Assembly (NCBI GenBank): GCA_025766275.1
Contig: JAFKAC010000075.1
Location: 62,001-126,000, forward strand
Source: Lactarius indigo
Lineage: Eukaryota; Basidiomycota; Agaricomycetes; Russulales; Russulaceae
Direction: 5' to 3'
Length of the DNA stretch: 64,000 bases
Each line of letters begins with the position of its first letter. Positions within the stretch are counted from its first letter, which is position 1. Made by a program: the position numbers and the translations under genes. The notes below the pieces were generated by a model. The model worked only from the letters and a program-made list of their open reading frames with translations, searched no databases and was not told the origin of the DNA. This document shows, one piece after another, positions 45,601 to 57,590 of this stretch.

Positions 45601-46499
45601 GGATGATCTTGGAGATCCTGAAGATACAGATGATGATCATTCAGCCCATGCCTCCATCTGTCCTACTCCGCAAGCACTGGATGGATCTGGGATGGATGCA
45701 ACTAATCCTGAGGACTTTCCGGTCCTCCTCCCATCTTCCCTTGGATGGGAATGGTGTGTTAGGCATGGTTTCCAATCCCTTGCTGGAAAGGAGGTACAGC
45801 TACGCCATGCTCAAGCTAGTGAATCCATTCATGGAATCTGCCTTGCTCTTGGATTTAAATCCGCTCTGTTCCACACTCAGGTACGACCTGCTCATACACA
45901 ACAGACAAAGACCCGTGCCTGGAATGCCATACACAGTGTTGACACTAATGTCCGTGAGCATGCCCGCATATATAGCATGGCACGGGATGCCTATAGGAAG
46001 CTCCGCAAAGCTGCACACATTCCACAGGACCTCCTGAAGCTCCATTCAAAGGATCTCCGTGTAGCAACATTGGTCCTTGGATCACAACAAGTAGGACAGC
46101 AGAATACACAACAATCCTGGATCCGGGGCTTTGGCAATACCACTGAAGATGATGGAACATGGATGGATGATTGTATGTGCTCCATTGAATTCTATATTCA
46201 TGTGCTCATATATTCATACAGTTGAAAGGGTTCACTGGCTCCGTGCAAGGGCACAGTTTGAGCGGTGGTCAGAGGAACAAGACAGCATCCATAATGAAGC
46301 TAAATGGATCCCAGCATACTTCCATTCCAAAGCAGAGACATGGAAGAAACTCATGATCATTGCTGCACAAGGTTCATTAAAGGGGCATCAAGCATATGCA
46401 TCATATCAGATGCATGCATGGGAGGGACTTTCCAGAAGCTCTGTGAAGGCTCTTACTCCAATTACTGATGCTCCATTGAAGCACTGTAAGATGAAATGA
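42626..46499 (+). pseudogene. KDZ transposase with CxC cysteine cluster, degraded
   Basis: Exons 42626-42931, 42983-43282, 43333-about 43829, about 43,889 onward, and several more to 46499. Exon 2 has the CxC2-type cluster CSMCTSSMQIKCSDC, FCKECC, HMRSPFHRMSRW. The KDZ domain follows: FCPACPQPGINLP, FIMDGNFSAEHMRCRTGD, VTGIGATACCHGFFVP, VVDFQKGER, NMDYSLCKAL, YDIMCQYGVHFKERV, GIGLFHIHGHQDSCLPRF, GAKQVDGEIIETLWAPLN and MNHSNWKKM, with an end HWLRARAQFERWSEEQ. The enzyme is an RNase H-fold transposase proposed to mobilise this element. Damage: the frame around 44,105-44,150 and the stretch at 45,410-45,470 carry TGA where arginine fits, and an arginine in the GATACxRHG-like motif is now cysteine (CGT to TGT). 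Confidence 0.88.
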
Positions 46500-46952
46500 G
46501 ATTGCCTGTCCTGATTCATGTATTCCTCCTATAGTACATATCAATTGACATAAGTGTTTGGTTCTTGCAAATGAAATGAATGGCTTTTCTTGAACCCCCC
46601 GATCCCCTCTCATATATATCCATTTGCCTGTGACAGGAATTAAGTGGAGGTCCGCTTTTGGGCAATGCTGTTGGACTATCATTACAGCAGATTTCCCGAC
46701 ATGTATATTCTGAGTATGAACTATTAGTTATTAGCTATTTCCCCCAACACTGATCATCTATCATTATATATTGACTTGCGATCAGATGTTCATTACTTGT
46801 CCAATATAATTGTAGTTGTCTGATATGTATGCAATTTGCTGTACATATCTCAACAGGTGATCAATGATCTCACACACCTAAACAGTGCTCACCCAGTCAA
46901 ACATTTGAGTTCAAGAGCATCTCTGGATACCCTACATTATCATGGAACTATC
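46500..46952. other. Right KDZ subterminal region, no gene
   Basis: AT-rich DNA between the transposase stop and the right inverted repeat; only short frames. Confidence 0.5.
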
Positions 46953-47097
46953 CACATGGATTTCCGATTATCTCCGACCCAGCCGGTGTTGGCTGGACTA
47001 TCAATTATGGCGGAATCTCTGCCGTTGGCCGGTGCCGGCTGAGTATGAACTATTAAAGAATCTCACCATCGGTTGGGGGTATCAATTACATAAGCCA
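46953..47097 (-). repeat. KDZ element right terminal inverted repeat
   Basis: Inverted copy of 32736-32880, ending GGTATCAATTACATAAGCCA on the plus strand. Confidence 0.9.
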
Positions 47098-47109
47098 TTG
47101 CTATCCATT

Positions 47110-50100
47110 GGCTGTTTATGCACACTATAATGGACAAAGCTCAGGCTATGTGCCTTGATGCTTGTTTACCTCAGAGTTGGTGGGAATTTGCAGTCTTACA
47201 TGCTGCACATTGTTACAATAGAACCTCTATTAGTTGCCTTCAATGGCAGACTTCTTATAAACTATTGTACAATGAAGTACCTGATATTTCTCATCTTCAA
47301 GTGTTTGGTTCAGGTGCATATGTCCATATCCCTGAGGCTCGCCAAGTAAATAAACTTTCTCCTAAGAGCAAACTCATGATCTCCCTTGGTAGAGGATCTG
47401 GAATGAAGGCTGATGTCTTCATGTGCACACCCAATACTTTGTTCTATTTGGACAAAGCACTCTTTGATGAAGGACTATTTCCTAAGTGTCCTTCTGACAG
47501 CGTCAGAAGTAAACCTAAAGGTGTAACTCAATTAGATGATGCAGCTTCAGATGATGAGCTGTTTCTAGACGATACCACTCCTGGTGTTGATGACAACCCT
47601 CCACCTGAGCCTCCAAAATGGAGAAGCACTCCCCAGCCTGTTGGGCCTGGACCTCCCAGTACATCTACTGGAGGTACTGGATCACTGCTACCTCTGCCTT
47701 TACCGCCACAACCTGTACCAGGTCCTAGTCAACCTAGGAGAATGGTGTGTATAAGGAAACCCACTTCTTGTCCAGATAATGTCTATGGAGATAGGCCTCC
47801 TACTACAATAATTCATGACATTGAGCAGACTTGCACATGGCAACAATTGACTGGTAACCAGCCATGTAGCTCTCGGTTGCGTTCATGTCAAGATCAGATG
47901 GTACCAGGAGATTTTCCTGAGCAACCTGAGTCTGGTCCTTCTAGTGCACCGGGTGATAATCCACACCTTTCGGATGATGAAGTAGAGCAGCAATTGCTCA
48001 CCCACCTTGCTCAGGAAGGGGGAGTCAAATTTCTAGATCTTCTGCTTGCCAAAGCAGTTTCACCAATAGATCTAGATGCACCTGATACCTCTAATATTTG
48101 TGAATGGACCTATCAGGACATTCTTAAAATGCCAAGTGACTCTCAGGAGGAGTGGCATAATGTGTGCAAAGAGGAACTTGCTTCCCTTCACAATTGCAAA
48201 GTCTATGAACTTGTTAACCTGCCAAAAGGCAGAAAGGTTATCAAGAATTGATGGGTATTTGACTTAAAGTCAGATGGTTGAAAGAAAGCCAGGCTAGTTG
48301 CCAAAGGCTTTTCTCAGACTGAAGGCATTGATTATGACAAAATATTCTCACCTGTGGTATGCTTTGAGACCGTCCAGATGATGCTCACGCTTACAGCACT
48401 GAAGGATTGGCACATCTCTGGACTAGATGTCAAAACAGCCTTCCTATATGGAGACCTCGATGAGGAACTCTATATGGAACAACCTGAAGGGTTTAAAATC
48501 CCTGGCCAACAAAACAAAGTGATGCGCCTTAGAAAAGCCATCTATGGACTTAAACAAGCTGCTCTTGCTTGGTGGAGAGTGCTGGATAAATCCATGGGCA
48601 CTCTAAGTTGTACGTGTCTACAATCAGACTCAGGTCTGTTTGTAAATGAGGATAAAACAATTGTAGTAATTGTTTACATCAATGATGTCCTCTTCCTTGG
48701 AAAACATAAAAAACAAATTGATTCCCTGAAGCAGCGCTTCATGAGAATCTGGGAATGCAGAGACCTTGGTGATACCAAAGAGTTTCTTCGAATGTGCATA
48801 CTACATTCTAAAGGCAGAGTCCTGATTGATCAGCAGGATTACCTTCAGAAAGTCTTACAGTGCTTCAAACTGATTAATGCCAAATCAGTACCCACTCCAC
48901 TACTGGAAGGGTATCATCCTACCCCTAATAAGGGAACTGCATCTCCAGATCTCCGCGCTTCATACCAACAAGTGATAGGATCACTCCTATACATTATGAT
49001 TGGTACGCAACCAGATATTGCCTATTGTTACGGACTGGACTTGTTTTGGCTTTACCTTAGTTTCTTACTTACATTTGCGTTCGCAGGAAAGTCTTTCCTT
49101 TCTTGGCTTTCCCTTTTTCGGACTTGCTGCGCACTAGGAGCCTTAAGATTCTCTCCTAGTGCAAAGTGAGACAATGAGACACTCATTGTCCTTATAAGTC
49201 TTTATCACTACTATACTCGGGCTAAATGCACCCTTTTATGGCAGGTGTCTCATTTCTATTTTTAACTTTGAGACATGTCTCACTTGCCTTTTATATCCTT
49301 ACTTCTTCTCACACTTACTGTGGATAGCTGTGCACCTCTTCTTCCTTTTCCCATGCCTGCTGTGGATTGCTGTACTTTCTTCACACGCTTGCTGCGGATT
49401 GCTGTGTTGCTTCCCACGCTTGCTGCGGATTGCGCCATTTGTTTGTTCCACACAAACAAACCTCTTTCTATATAAGTCGTGGCCCTAGGTAGCTTGTATC
49501 CTTAGACTCAACTTCTTTACCATCACAGTATACATTGTTTTCCCATTCCCTTGGGGTAACTCTCTGCTGAACCGTCGAACCTCTTGAACCCCTGAACTCC
49601 TCTCACATCTTGAGTATTGTGTCATACTCTGAGATCCTTGTTAACCACTTAAACCTTGCCATTGTCGGCTGAACCCTCGCTCATTGACATAGAAAGACCA
49701 GACTTGCTCACGCTGAGCTGAACGTTCCTACTGTAACGTTACACCTATGCTGTTACCAAAATGGTGCAGTTTGCTGCCAACCCATCAGAAGACCATTTAA
49801 AGTGTGCTCTTTATATATGCCACTACTTGGTACTTCAAACTATGCCTTGGTCTATGACAGCAAGAGTGATGCTGGTATAATAGCATACACAGATTCCGAC
49901 TGGGCTTCAGACCCAGTTACCAGGAAGTCCACTACAGGCTACTTAGTGAAAATGGCAAATGGAATATTTTTCTGGAATTCAAGAGCACAAAAGTCAATTG
50001 CACTCTCATCCACTGAAGCAGAATATATGTCACTGTGTGATACAAGCAGACAATTGGTTTGGATACGATTGCTCTTTCATGAGCTTGGAATAAATCTAGA

Positions 50101-50365
50101 ACCAATTCCATTATGTGGAGATAATCAAGGCTCCATATTCCTATCTTCTAATCCAGTTCAAGAGAAATGGATTAAACACATTGATTTATGTCACCACTAC
50201 ATACATGAAGTAATCCGTGATAAGAAGATAGAGTTATTCTTTATAGAAGGAGCTGAGAACCCTGCAGATCTTTTTACTAAGAACCTGGGTTGCATTAAGT
50301 TCCTAAAATTCAGGGAACAGCTTGGGCTTGAGTTTTCCTCACCCATGCAAGCTCGAGCAACTTGA
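47110..50365 (+). pseudogene. pol: Cop2: 5'-truncated copia pol (integrase end, RT, RNase H)
   Basis: Begins within the integrase (MHTIMDKAQAMCLDACLPQS, WWEFAVLHAAHCYNR), then HLQVFGSGAYVHIPE, a proline-rich linker, and RT: KARLVAKGFSQTEG, LDVKTAFLYGDLDEELYMEQ, MRLRKAIYGLKQAALAWW, VYINDV (D-to-N change of the YVDD motif). RNase H continues after a solo LTR: YTDSDWASDPVTRKSTTGYL, ALSSTEAEYMSLCD, KHIDLCHHYI. Stops at 48249-48251 and 48279-48281 are TGA where copia relatives read KNRWVF and DGRKK. The 5' end, gag and 5' LTR are missing, cut at the KDZ border. Confidence 0.92.
49026..49743. repeat. Solo LTR, family M, in Cop2 RT/RNase H
   Basis: 718 bp, TGTTACGGACTGG...AACGTTACA, flanked by CCTAT (49021-49025, 49744-49748). 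Excision with one CCTAT rejoins PDIAY to AVTKMVQF. A TATATAAGTC box lies at about 49,470 and two near-repeats of GCTGCGGATTGC precede it. Confidence 0.93.
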
Positions 50366-50868
50366 CCACTATGCTTGAAGTGTAGTAGATAAAAAAGGTT
50401 TTTCATAGCTTTTCCACATACACCACTTCTTCTTTAGAAGTGCGTCACAAACAACTTGTTCTCTTTAGAATCTTTCTGAAAAGACTGTTCCGCGAAAGCT
50501 GCTTTGTCACAAACCATAGAAGTTTATTGAGTCATCTGACTCTAAGCCTCTCATGGTTTTGTGTCAAACAACCCTGGTATCTCTACCAGAAGGAAGTTCA
50601 CACATCCTGTTCTATCAAGGCATAGTACAAGAAGTCAAACTGCTCATAAGAAACCGAGGATCGACGACCATTGTTGGGGTGTAGCATCTTTACCATGATT
50701 TATAAAACCCCTCACAAAAAAGGATGTTGCAATGACTCCGAAACCAGATCCCCTATACATCCCTATGACATTTGAGGATCAAGACCTTTCCAGTTGATGT
50801 TTATTACCGATCTTTATGTCTATAGAGTAAGGCCATTGCTTAGAAGCGCTTTACTAGCTGCACTAAGC

Positions 50869-51219
50869 AAGGGGGAGTGTTGGAACATGATAAGTACGTA
50901 AGGACCTTATCTATAGTAGTTACAACATTATGGTACTATGTTTACCATATTAGGCAAGTCAGGATACGTATGGTAGTGGGCGTATCATGTCTGGTGATGA
51001 GGAGAAGTCTCATGACTGTCTCAGAAGTGCAAAACACATTAGGTGTGTGTAAAAACATGATATTGTGGATGCCTTTACTCATCACTTTTGCACAAATGGA
51101 CATGGTGGGGCCATAGAGCATAAATATCCTCCTATGGGGAGGGAGGTGAATACAGAACTTCACCCCTCTTCACTTGTGCACACTCTCCCCTCTGAAACAG
51201 TCTCTCAACCTACTTGTAA
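50869..51219 (+). repeat. Cop2 polypurine tract and 3' LTR, possibly truncated
   Basis: AAGGGGGAG at 50869-50877 precedes TGTTGGAACATGATAAG. The LTR body runs to 51,219, where the GypC 3' LTR begins; whether the last bases of the Cop2 LTR are lost cannot be told. Confidence 0.8.
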
Positions 51220-51721
51220 TGTTGTCACGATGTTAGCTCGACTTGAGCTCAATAGAAGGCGATAACAACTTAGCAGAATAGGCATGACGACACGAAGGTC
51301 CATGTCCTTGCCTTAGTGAATACGCGGAGGTACACCAGCAAGTCTTGCTGACTCTCTGACAGATACAACAGAGGAACAGGAAGAGAGTGTGTGTGTGTCT
51401 CGAAGAGAAGACAAGTGACGATTCAAGAAGACCAAGATAGTGTATCTTGGTCTTCACCGACTACCTTAAATACAAGTTGAGCAGGCTTACAAGCACTGCT
51501 ATGAGTCACAGTAACGTAGCGTCCGACGTATCGCAGAAACAGAGCAAACCCTAATACTACTACTACTAGTATGTGGGTTGAGTCATCATATCAGTCAGCT
51601 ATCACACCCAATCGCCTATCGTGCTACATCGTAATCACCTAAGTCTGCAACTAATATACCTTACCGCCGTAGCTGCAACCGGTACAGTAAGGGTCCATGA
51701 GTAACGAGTTGAAATGTAACA
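51220..51721 (-). repeat. GypC 3' LTR
   Basis: 502 bp, TGTTACATTTC...CGTGACAACA on the minus strand, preceded (minus strand) by a polypurine run AAGGGGGGTGA. Contains the hairpin GAAGACCAAGATA / TATCTTGGTCTTC near 51,430-51,460. Confidence 0.92.
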
Positions 51722-51898
51722 TCACCCCCCTTCTAGCGTGAGACTCCCGACTCACCAAAAGTCCCTTGCCAGCCAGTTGCGCTGTTCGTCGGTGATGCGC
51801 TCCAATGCTGTGGCGCGCTCAAGTTGGTAGATGGAGTCATGCTTGTCATCTTGCACACACTCGATCATTGTGTGGAGTTGACTTACTCCAGCACGGAG

Positions 51899-52890
51899 TC
51901 AGTCCAGCTTGTAGCTAGCCGCACGGTAGCCCGTGACTTCAGCCATGAGCGACTTGTCGTTGATGTGATTGAGTGCGTGGTTGGTTATTTTGTCAGCCAC
52001 GAAGATAGTGAGGTCTTCATGGGGGTATGTGGGGCAGAGAGTGGCCGATACGTGTGGTTCGGTGTAGAACGGCTTACCATAGACATGCGGCGAGCCCGGT
52101 ATGACTCCTAGTATTAGGGGGTCGGCCCCCCTGATAATTTGGACGTGCGATGTGTCCCTCTCTACTCTGTCGGGCCCGGTGATGGGGTATCGAATGTAAT
52201 GGGGTCGTCGGTTCACCTGGAACCCTTCAGGCGCAATGACATGCGCGGGGTCCTCGGTGGCGGTGAACAGACGGTGATTGGTGGCACCAGGCATGTACAC
52301 ACGTCCTCGATACATGGGGGACCTGTCAGTGTAGATGAGCCAGGGAGTGATGAGGGGATTATCAGCATTGTGCTTCATTCGTAGGAAGGGGTGTCTTGCT
52401 GGGTAATAATCTTCATTGTCATGGCCAGCCTCAGCTGCCGCCATCGCTGCCATCGCTCTCGCATCTCCCTCAGTCAGGCTGCTGCTGAGTCCAACTGCTC
52501 CTTCTGCCACTCTGCTGCTACTTTCTTCCACCCCTCCAACTCATATTCCATCAGCACTTGAACGCTGGTCATTGCGTGGGAAAATTCCACGAATGCCGAT
52601 GAGGTTGTCGCTTGGGGGGATAGTGGTGATGGGTTCTCGCTCGCCGCTTTCGTTTCAGAACACGTGGACGATGGCTTGCTCGTCGTCGGGGTATTGCGTG
52701 GGGTCTGGGAAACAGGTGATGACATGAGCCCACTCTTGTGCAGTGATAGGGCCCTCTGCTGGGGCAAGTGGTGTGTAGGGCGTGAGTTGTGTATTGGGAA
52801 TTTCAGTGGCGTCGTCTTCCTCCAATAAGGTTCTGGCGTCTTGTGCGAGGGAGTGTGTGAGGGAGTCGAGGAGCTGTGCTTGTGTGACAT
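51899..52890 (-). pseudogene. GypC tail region after the chromodomain
   Basis: Two frames. 52531-51899 encodes the conserved tail domain (YYPARHPFLRMKHNADNPLI, APEGFQVNRRPHYIRYPITG, TSHVQIIRGADPLILGV, YGKPFYTEPHV). 52890 onward, in another frame, holds YELEGWKKVAAEWQKEQL. In the tail-domain frame, upstream text such as EGPITAQEWAHVITCFPDP parallels GypA, but stops intervene. Confidence 0.75.
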
Positions 52891-52891
52891 G

Positions 52892-55800
52892 TCAAAGTGG
52901 GGAGGTAGGCATAGAAGAGCGGGTGTAGATGGAACGAAGGAAAAGAGGATGACTTCCCTCAGTCGTTATGCCCTCCCTTTTAACCTGTTGGCCGTGTGTT
53001 TGCGTTTCCTGATATAGTCGGAGCGCTTCTGGTGCAAAGACGTCATCCTTATTGACCCACTGGTTCTCCAAGTCTGGATATCCCTTCCATTTGATAAGGT
53101 ATTGGAGGCGTTTCCCTCTGCCGAAGTGCCAGGTGTCCAGAATTGCCTTGACCTTGTATTCTTCTTCCCCATCAATTAACTCCAGCAGTGGTTGTGTGAA
53201 GTTCTCACCATGAAGGGAAGTTTGCTTGTACAGGGTGAGAAGATCGATGTGAAACACTGGATGTATGTTCCACTGCATGGGAAGTTCCAATCAATAATTG
53301 TAGGGGGACATCACCTGTGTCACTTGAAAGGGCCTGTGGTGTCGCACCACTAGTTTAGCCATTGGCTGATTGGTCCTTAGGTGCCTCCCTTCGAGCCATA
53401 CAAGGTCGTTGATGCAGAACTTGGGCGTATCTTTATTGCGCACCCAAGCTTCCTGGGCCTTTTTCATGAGGCATTGGGCGTCTTCTCTTGCCTCTTTTAA
53501 TTGCGTCAGTCGCATGGTCACCTGAGGGATAGGAGACGGCTTATTGGTCCAATCAGCATAGGGGTTGTACCCCATCAGGAGTTGAAATGGAGACTGCTTC
53601 ATATGTTTGTGGGGCCAGTTGTTGTGTGTGAACTCTGCGATTGGTAGATAAGTGGCCCAGTTATCTTGCCGCTCATTCACCCAGAAACGTAGGTATTGCT
53701 CTAGCCACTGATTAGTCCTCTCGGATTGCCCATCAGTGCGCAGATGATAGGCCATTGACACATTTTGCTGCATGCCTATGATGTGACATATTTCTTGGGT
53801 GAAGCATGACATGAATCACGGGTCTTGGTCACTGATGATTTTGCGTGGTAATCCGAAGCATCGAAATATGTGAGTGATGTACAGAACCGCTGTCTCCTCT
53901 GCCGTGATCTCTTCCTTGCATGGTATGAAGACTGATGCTTTGCTACAATCGTGGTCCGTGACCATCAGTATACTGTCATGCCCCTTCGATATGGGCAGCT
54001 TGGTGATAAAGTCTACCGCTACTGTGTGAAATGGGGTGGCTTCCAGGATTGGTGTGATGGGATGTAGCGTGGCTCGAATGGGTCTGGTGTTGACTTTGTT
54101 TCACTGGCATTCTGCGCACCCTTGTACATACTTGTACACATCTTTGCGTAGGCGTGGCCACCAGTAGTGTTGTTCTAGAATTCGTTGTGTCCTCGTGATT
54201 CCCGGATGTCCATGTATTGGCAGGTCATGATGGTCATGTATCAGCACCCGTTGAGTGGATGTGGGTCCCATGATCACGAACCTGCCATCCTTGTACCATT
54301 CTCCATCCATCTTTTTTAACTGATGGGGGTCTACCCATTGTTTGATGACCTGTTCGTCTTGTCGGTGGCATGGTTGTTGCAAGTTTGGATTGATGGTGAG
54401 AGTTCTGGCGGTATTGATGGCCCTTACAAAGACCTCCGGCAGTAGGACAACCACTTCGTCGTTGTCATTCGTTCCCTGGTTGTAGTCTGGTCTTCGAGAT
54501 AAGGCATCAGCCCGTCCATTGTTTTTGCCCTTAATGTGATGAATTTCAAAGTCGTATTTGGAGAGTTCCAATACTTCCCTTGCAACCCTTCTGCTAATCT
54601 TCTGCAGTGTCTTCCAGTACTGTAGGTTGAGGTGATCTGAGTAAATTTTGATTTTGTGTGGCGCTCCAGCTAGCAGCGGCCTCCAGTTACGTAGGGCCTT
54701 GACTATTGCTAACAATTCTAGGTCGTAGATATCGTAGTTTTGCTTGGCTTCGGAGAGCGTGGCAGAATAGTAGCCTATGGGGTGTCGCTTTCCGTCAGAC
54801 TTCTTTTGTAGTAAAACGGCTCCCACCATGTAGCCTGAAGCATTGACTTCTAACTCGAACGGATCTTGGAGCACCAGATGTGCCAGTACTGGTTCTTCCA
54901 TTACCAGGCGTTTCAAAGTGTTGAACGCCTTGTCTTCTTCCTCTGTCCACCTCCATTCTGCATCTTTTCTCGTTAGTTTGTTAAGGGGTTTGGTGTGAGT
55001 TGCGAAGCCACGAATGAACAGTCTGTAAAAGTTGCAGAAGCCTAGGAATGAGTGTACATCCCTGACTTTTGTTGGCATTGGCCAGTCTTTAATGCCTTGC
55101 ACTTTTACAGGGTCCATGCGAGTTACCCCCCTTTCAAGGATTACCCCCAGGTAATCCATTCGCGGCTGGTGGAACAGGCATTTTTCCAGTTTGAAGTACA
55201 GATCATGTTCTTCAGCAACGTGCAAAACATCGCAGACTGCTGCAGTGTGGGCATCTAGATCATAGTCGAAGTGAGTAGCGATGCCAATGTCATCCATGTA
55301 GACATGTATTGTGGTGCCCAAGCGCTCATGCTTCGCGATGGTGTCACGGTAGATGTGATTCATCATTGCCTGAAAGGTGGCCAGAGAATTGGTAAGGCCA
55401 AAGAACATGACTGTTGGTTCGAAGAGGCCAAATTTGGTCTTGAATGCCACTTTTTCCTGGTCGCCGTCCCGAATACGTATGTTGTTATACCCCCAGCAAA
55501 TGTCCAACTTCATGTAAATGTGGGCATTACTGAGGTCAAGTATAAGGTCCTGAATTAGCGGTAGTGGGTACTGGTTGCGTATAGTGTGCGAATTGATAAC
55601 CTGGTAGTCCTGTACCAGGTGTAGTTTTCCGTCCTTCTTTTTAATGAAAAAGAAGGATGATGCGTATGGGGATATGGATGGGCGTAAGTACCCTTGCTTC
55701 AGTTTTTCTTCAAGGAATTCCTTCAGTTCTTCCTCTTCTTTTTGCATCATGGGGTATATCTTGCAGTCTATAGCGGCCGGTGCGGACGGTTTAAAATCGA

Positions 55801-56067
55801 TAGCATGGTCCCACGGTCTGGCTGGGGGGAAGCAATGCAAAGCCTGTTCGTCGAAGAGTTTGCAGTATGATTCGTATTCCCTTGGAAGGGTCACCACTTG
55901 CTGTTGTTGTTTTGCCGATATTGCCAGCTCTGTGGAGGTAGTAGCCCTTGCAAAGGTCTCATCTTTTAACTCCCAGATGATATCCTCTTTTTCTGTCGTA
56001 GTTAGTGCTCTAGTCATAGTGTGCGTTAATAGCATTTCGTCGGTGGCAATCACTACTGGATGCATGT
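52892..56067 (-). pseudogene. pol: GypC pol: RT, RNase H, integrase, chromodomain, with stops
   Basis: RT: SSFFFIKKKDGKLHLVQDYQ, YNNIRIRDGDQEKVAFKTKF, FFGLTNSLATFQAMMN, VYMDDIGIATHFDYD (YMDD intact). RNase H: ELEVNASGYMVGAVLLQ (first catalytic Asp now Asn), IKIYSDHLNLQYW. Integrase: HGHPGITRTQRILEQHYWWP, CAECQ, VDFITKLPIS, TDGQSERTNQWLEQYLRFW. Chromodomain: EEYKVKAILDTW, LQYLIKWKGYPDLENQW. Three in-frame stops, at 54101-54103, 53816-53818 and 53291-53293, are all TGA and fall where GypA has arginine (ECQRHK, DPRF, NYRLEL). Confidence 0.92.
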
Positions 56068-56786
56068 TGTCACGCCTCTGCAGGGGCGCGGTCTTCTGTA
56101 ATGGCTTCCTGTCACATGACAGTCAACAGCCAAGTCGGATCGGCACTGCGTGCAATGACTCCTAAGGTCCTCTGTAACAGCTCCTACACTGAGGTAGCTG
56201 AGTCTGCGGCGATCCCCCTATGCTGAGGTGGGAAGGTCCTTCTGTAACAGCCCCTTGTGTGAAGGTGACTGAGTCAGTAACAATGGATGAGCTCAGAGGC
56301 CTAAGTCCAAAGGTCACGTGTCACTGGGCTGACCAGTAAGACAGGAAGAGGGTAAGAGCGGAGTCAAGGGGGAAGCCTACACAGAGGCTGAGAGGGGAAT
56401 GACCCAAAGGGGATGAGGGTCAAGGGTCAGAGGTTCTGGGTCAAGGGCTTGAGTGCTGAAGGGACTGAGGCACTCAAGGAGTCAATGGAGATACAACGCA
56501 GATGATTGATTAAGCCAAAGCTAAGGAGCTAAGGCGCACTACAGGGTTCCTTATATAGTACAGGATTGCGCCTGAGCGCATAGTGCTACTGGTTGCTATA
56601 GATAGAGTGATGTGCTGGCAAGATGATGCTACTATCATGCAAGATGGTGTCATGCCAGCAAAGCAGGAGAAGGGTGGACAGGAATAGCACAGAAGGTGCT
56701 AGAATGATCAGATAAAGGAGAAGCACAGGTAACCGTCAAGAAAGGAGATGGATCAGATAAGGAAAAGTAGCAGGGGGTTCATGACA
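56068..56786 (-). repeat. Solo LTR, family N, in GypC pol
   Basis: 719 bp; on the minus strand TGTCATGAACCCC...GGCGTGACA. The plus strand has CATGT on both sides (56063-56067, 56787-56791). A TATATAAGG box on the minus strand (about 56,550) supports minus orientation. Confidence 0.93.
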
Positions 56787-57004
56787 CATGTCCTGATGTA
56801 TCATAGCTTGTGCCCAGTTGATGGTTGGCTCGAATGCGCTGAGCCATGGATAGCCTAGCACCATGTCTTCGTTCCTGAGGTCTGTGACCAGAAAGGTCAT
56901 TTTCTTTATCTGTTGGCGCATTTTCACTTCTAGGTTAACGTAATGAGTGATTAACCCAGCTTTGTTTTCCGTATTATCAATATTCCAGATTTTTCGTGGT
57001 ACGT
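56787..57004 (-). pseudogene. pol: GypC pol, protease-linker piece
   Basis: Encodes VPRKIWNIDNTENKAG, VKMRQQIKKMTFLVTDLRN, EDMVLGYPWLSAFEP and INWAQAMIHQDM, parallel to GypA. Bounded by the N solo LTR and the long TG...CA insertion. Confidence 0.88.
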
Positions 57005-57590
57005 TGTAAGGATACCTTGGGCTCTGGGCCCAAAATCGCCTAGTTTTGGCCATACTCAGTTACCGAATCCTTCAGCCACTGCAGCCACCCAATTTCAAGT
57101 CAACTCGTCACCGTTCACATTTTTGGTCTCCACGCCCTCCTGCCTCGTTCTTATCGTTCCCTCATTCCCCTTCTCATACACTAATACCCAGTCATAATCC
57201 AAGTCTTGCAACGTCGTCTTAGTCCCTATTCTCGTTGTTTCTTGTCTCACTCATCGTCCTTCCCATTCGCCTCTCGTAGTTGCCGCTGTCCTGTCTAACC
57301 CCAGACACCAGTGAAATGCCACCAGACGACATGCCTCAGACGCCCTGCCCAAGCCCTCCTTTCATCCTGTCAGCTGCCTCTGCGTCGATCGCAGAGGCTT
57401 TCTTTCAACCTGTCAAACCTCTCTCCATCACTCCACTAACCTATGTCTCCGCCCCTTTGTCTCTCACCAATCCACCCGATCAGTTCTCCTACCCACAAGA
57501 TGCCAATGAAGATCACACAAGCCTCTGCACCGCTGTTGGAGTCGGAGAAGGATTCCCATTGTCATGCGTCATAGCGTTCCGATCTTCTTA

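Larger units (their letters stand above)
32736..47097. mobile_element. KDZ-type DNA transposon, about 14.4 kb, with long terminal inverted repeats
   Basis: Terminal inverted repeats of about 145 bp (32736-32880 and 46953-47097) begin TGGCTTATGTAATTGATACC on both ends. Inside are a plus-strand KDZ transposase with a CxC cysteine cluster, two further plus-strand genes, and two minus-strand genes. Subterminal repeats lie on the left (33,142 and 33,301). Two solo LTRs inserted later (34338-35173, 35850-36379); without them the element is about 13 kb. The left flank is GypB and the right flank a copia pol, with no clear target duplication, so one flank was probably rearranged. Confidence 0.85.
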
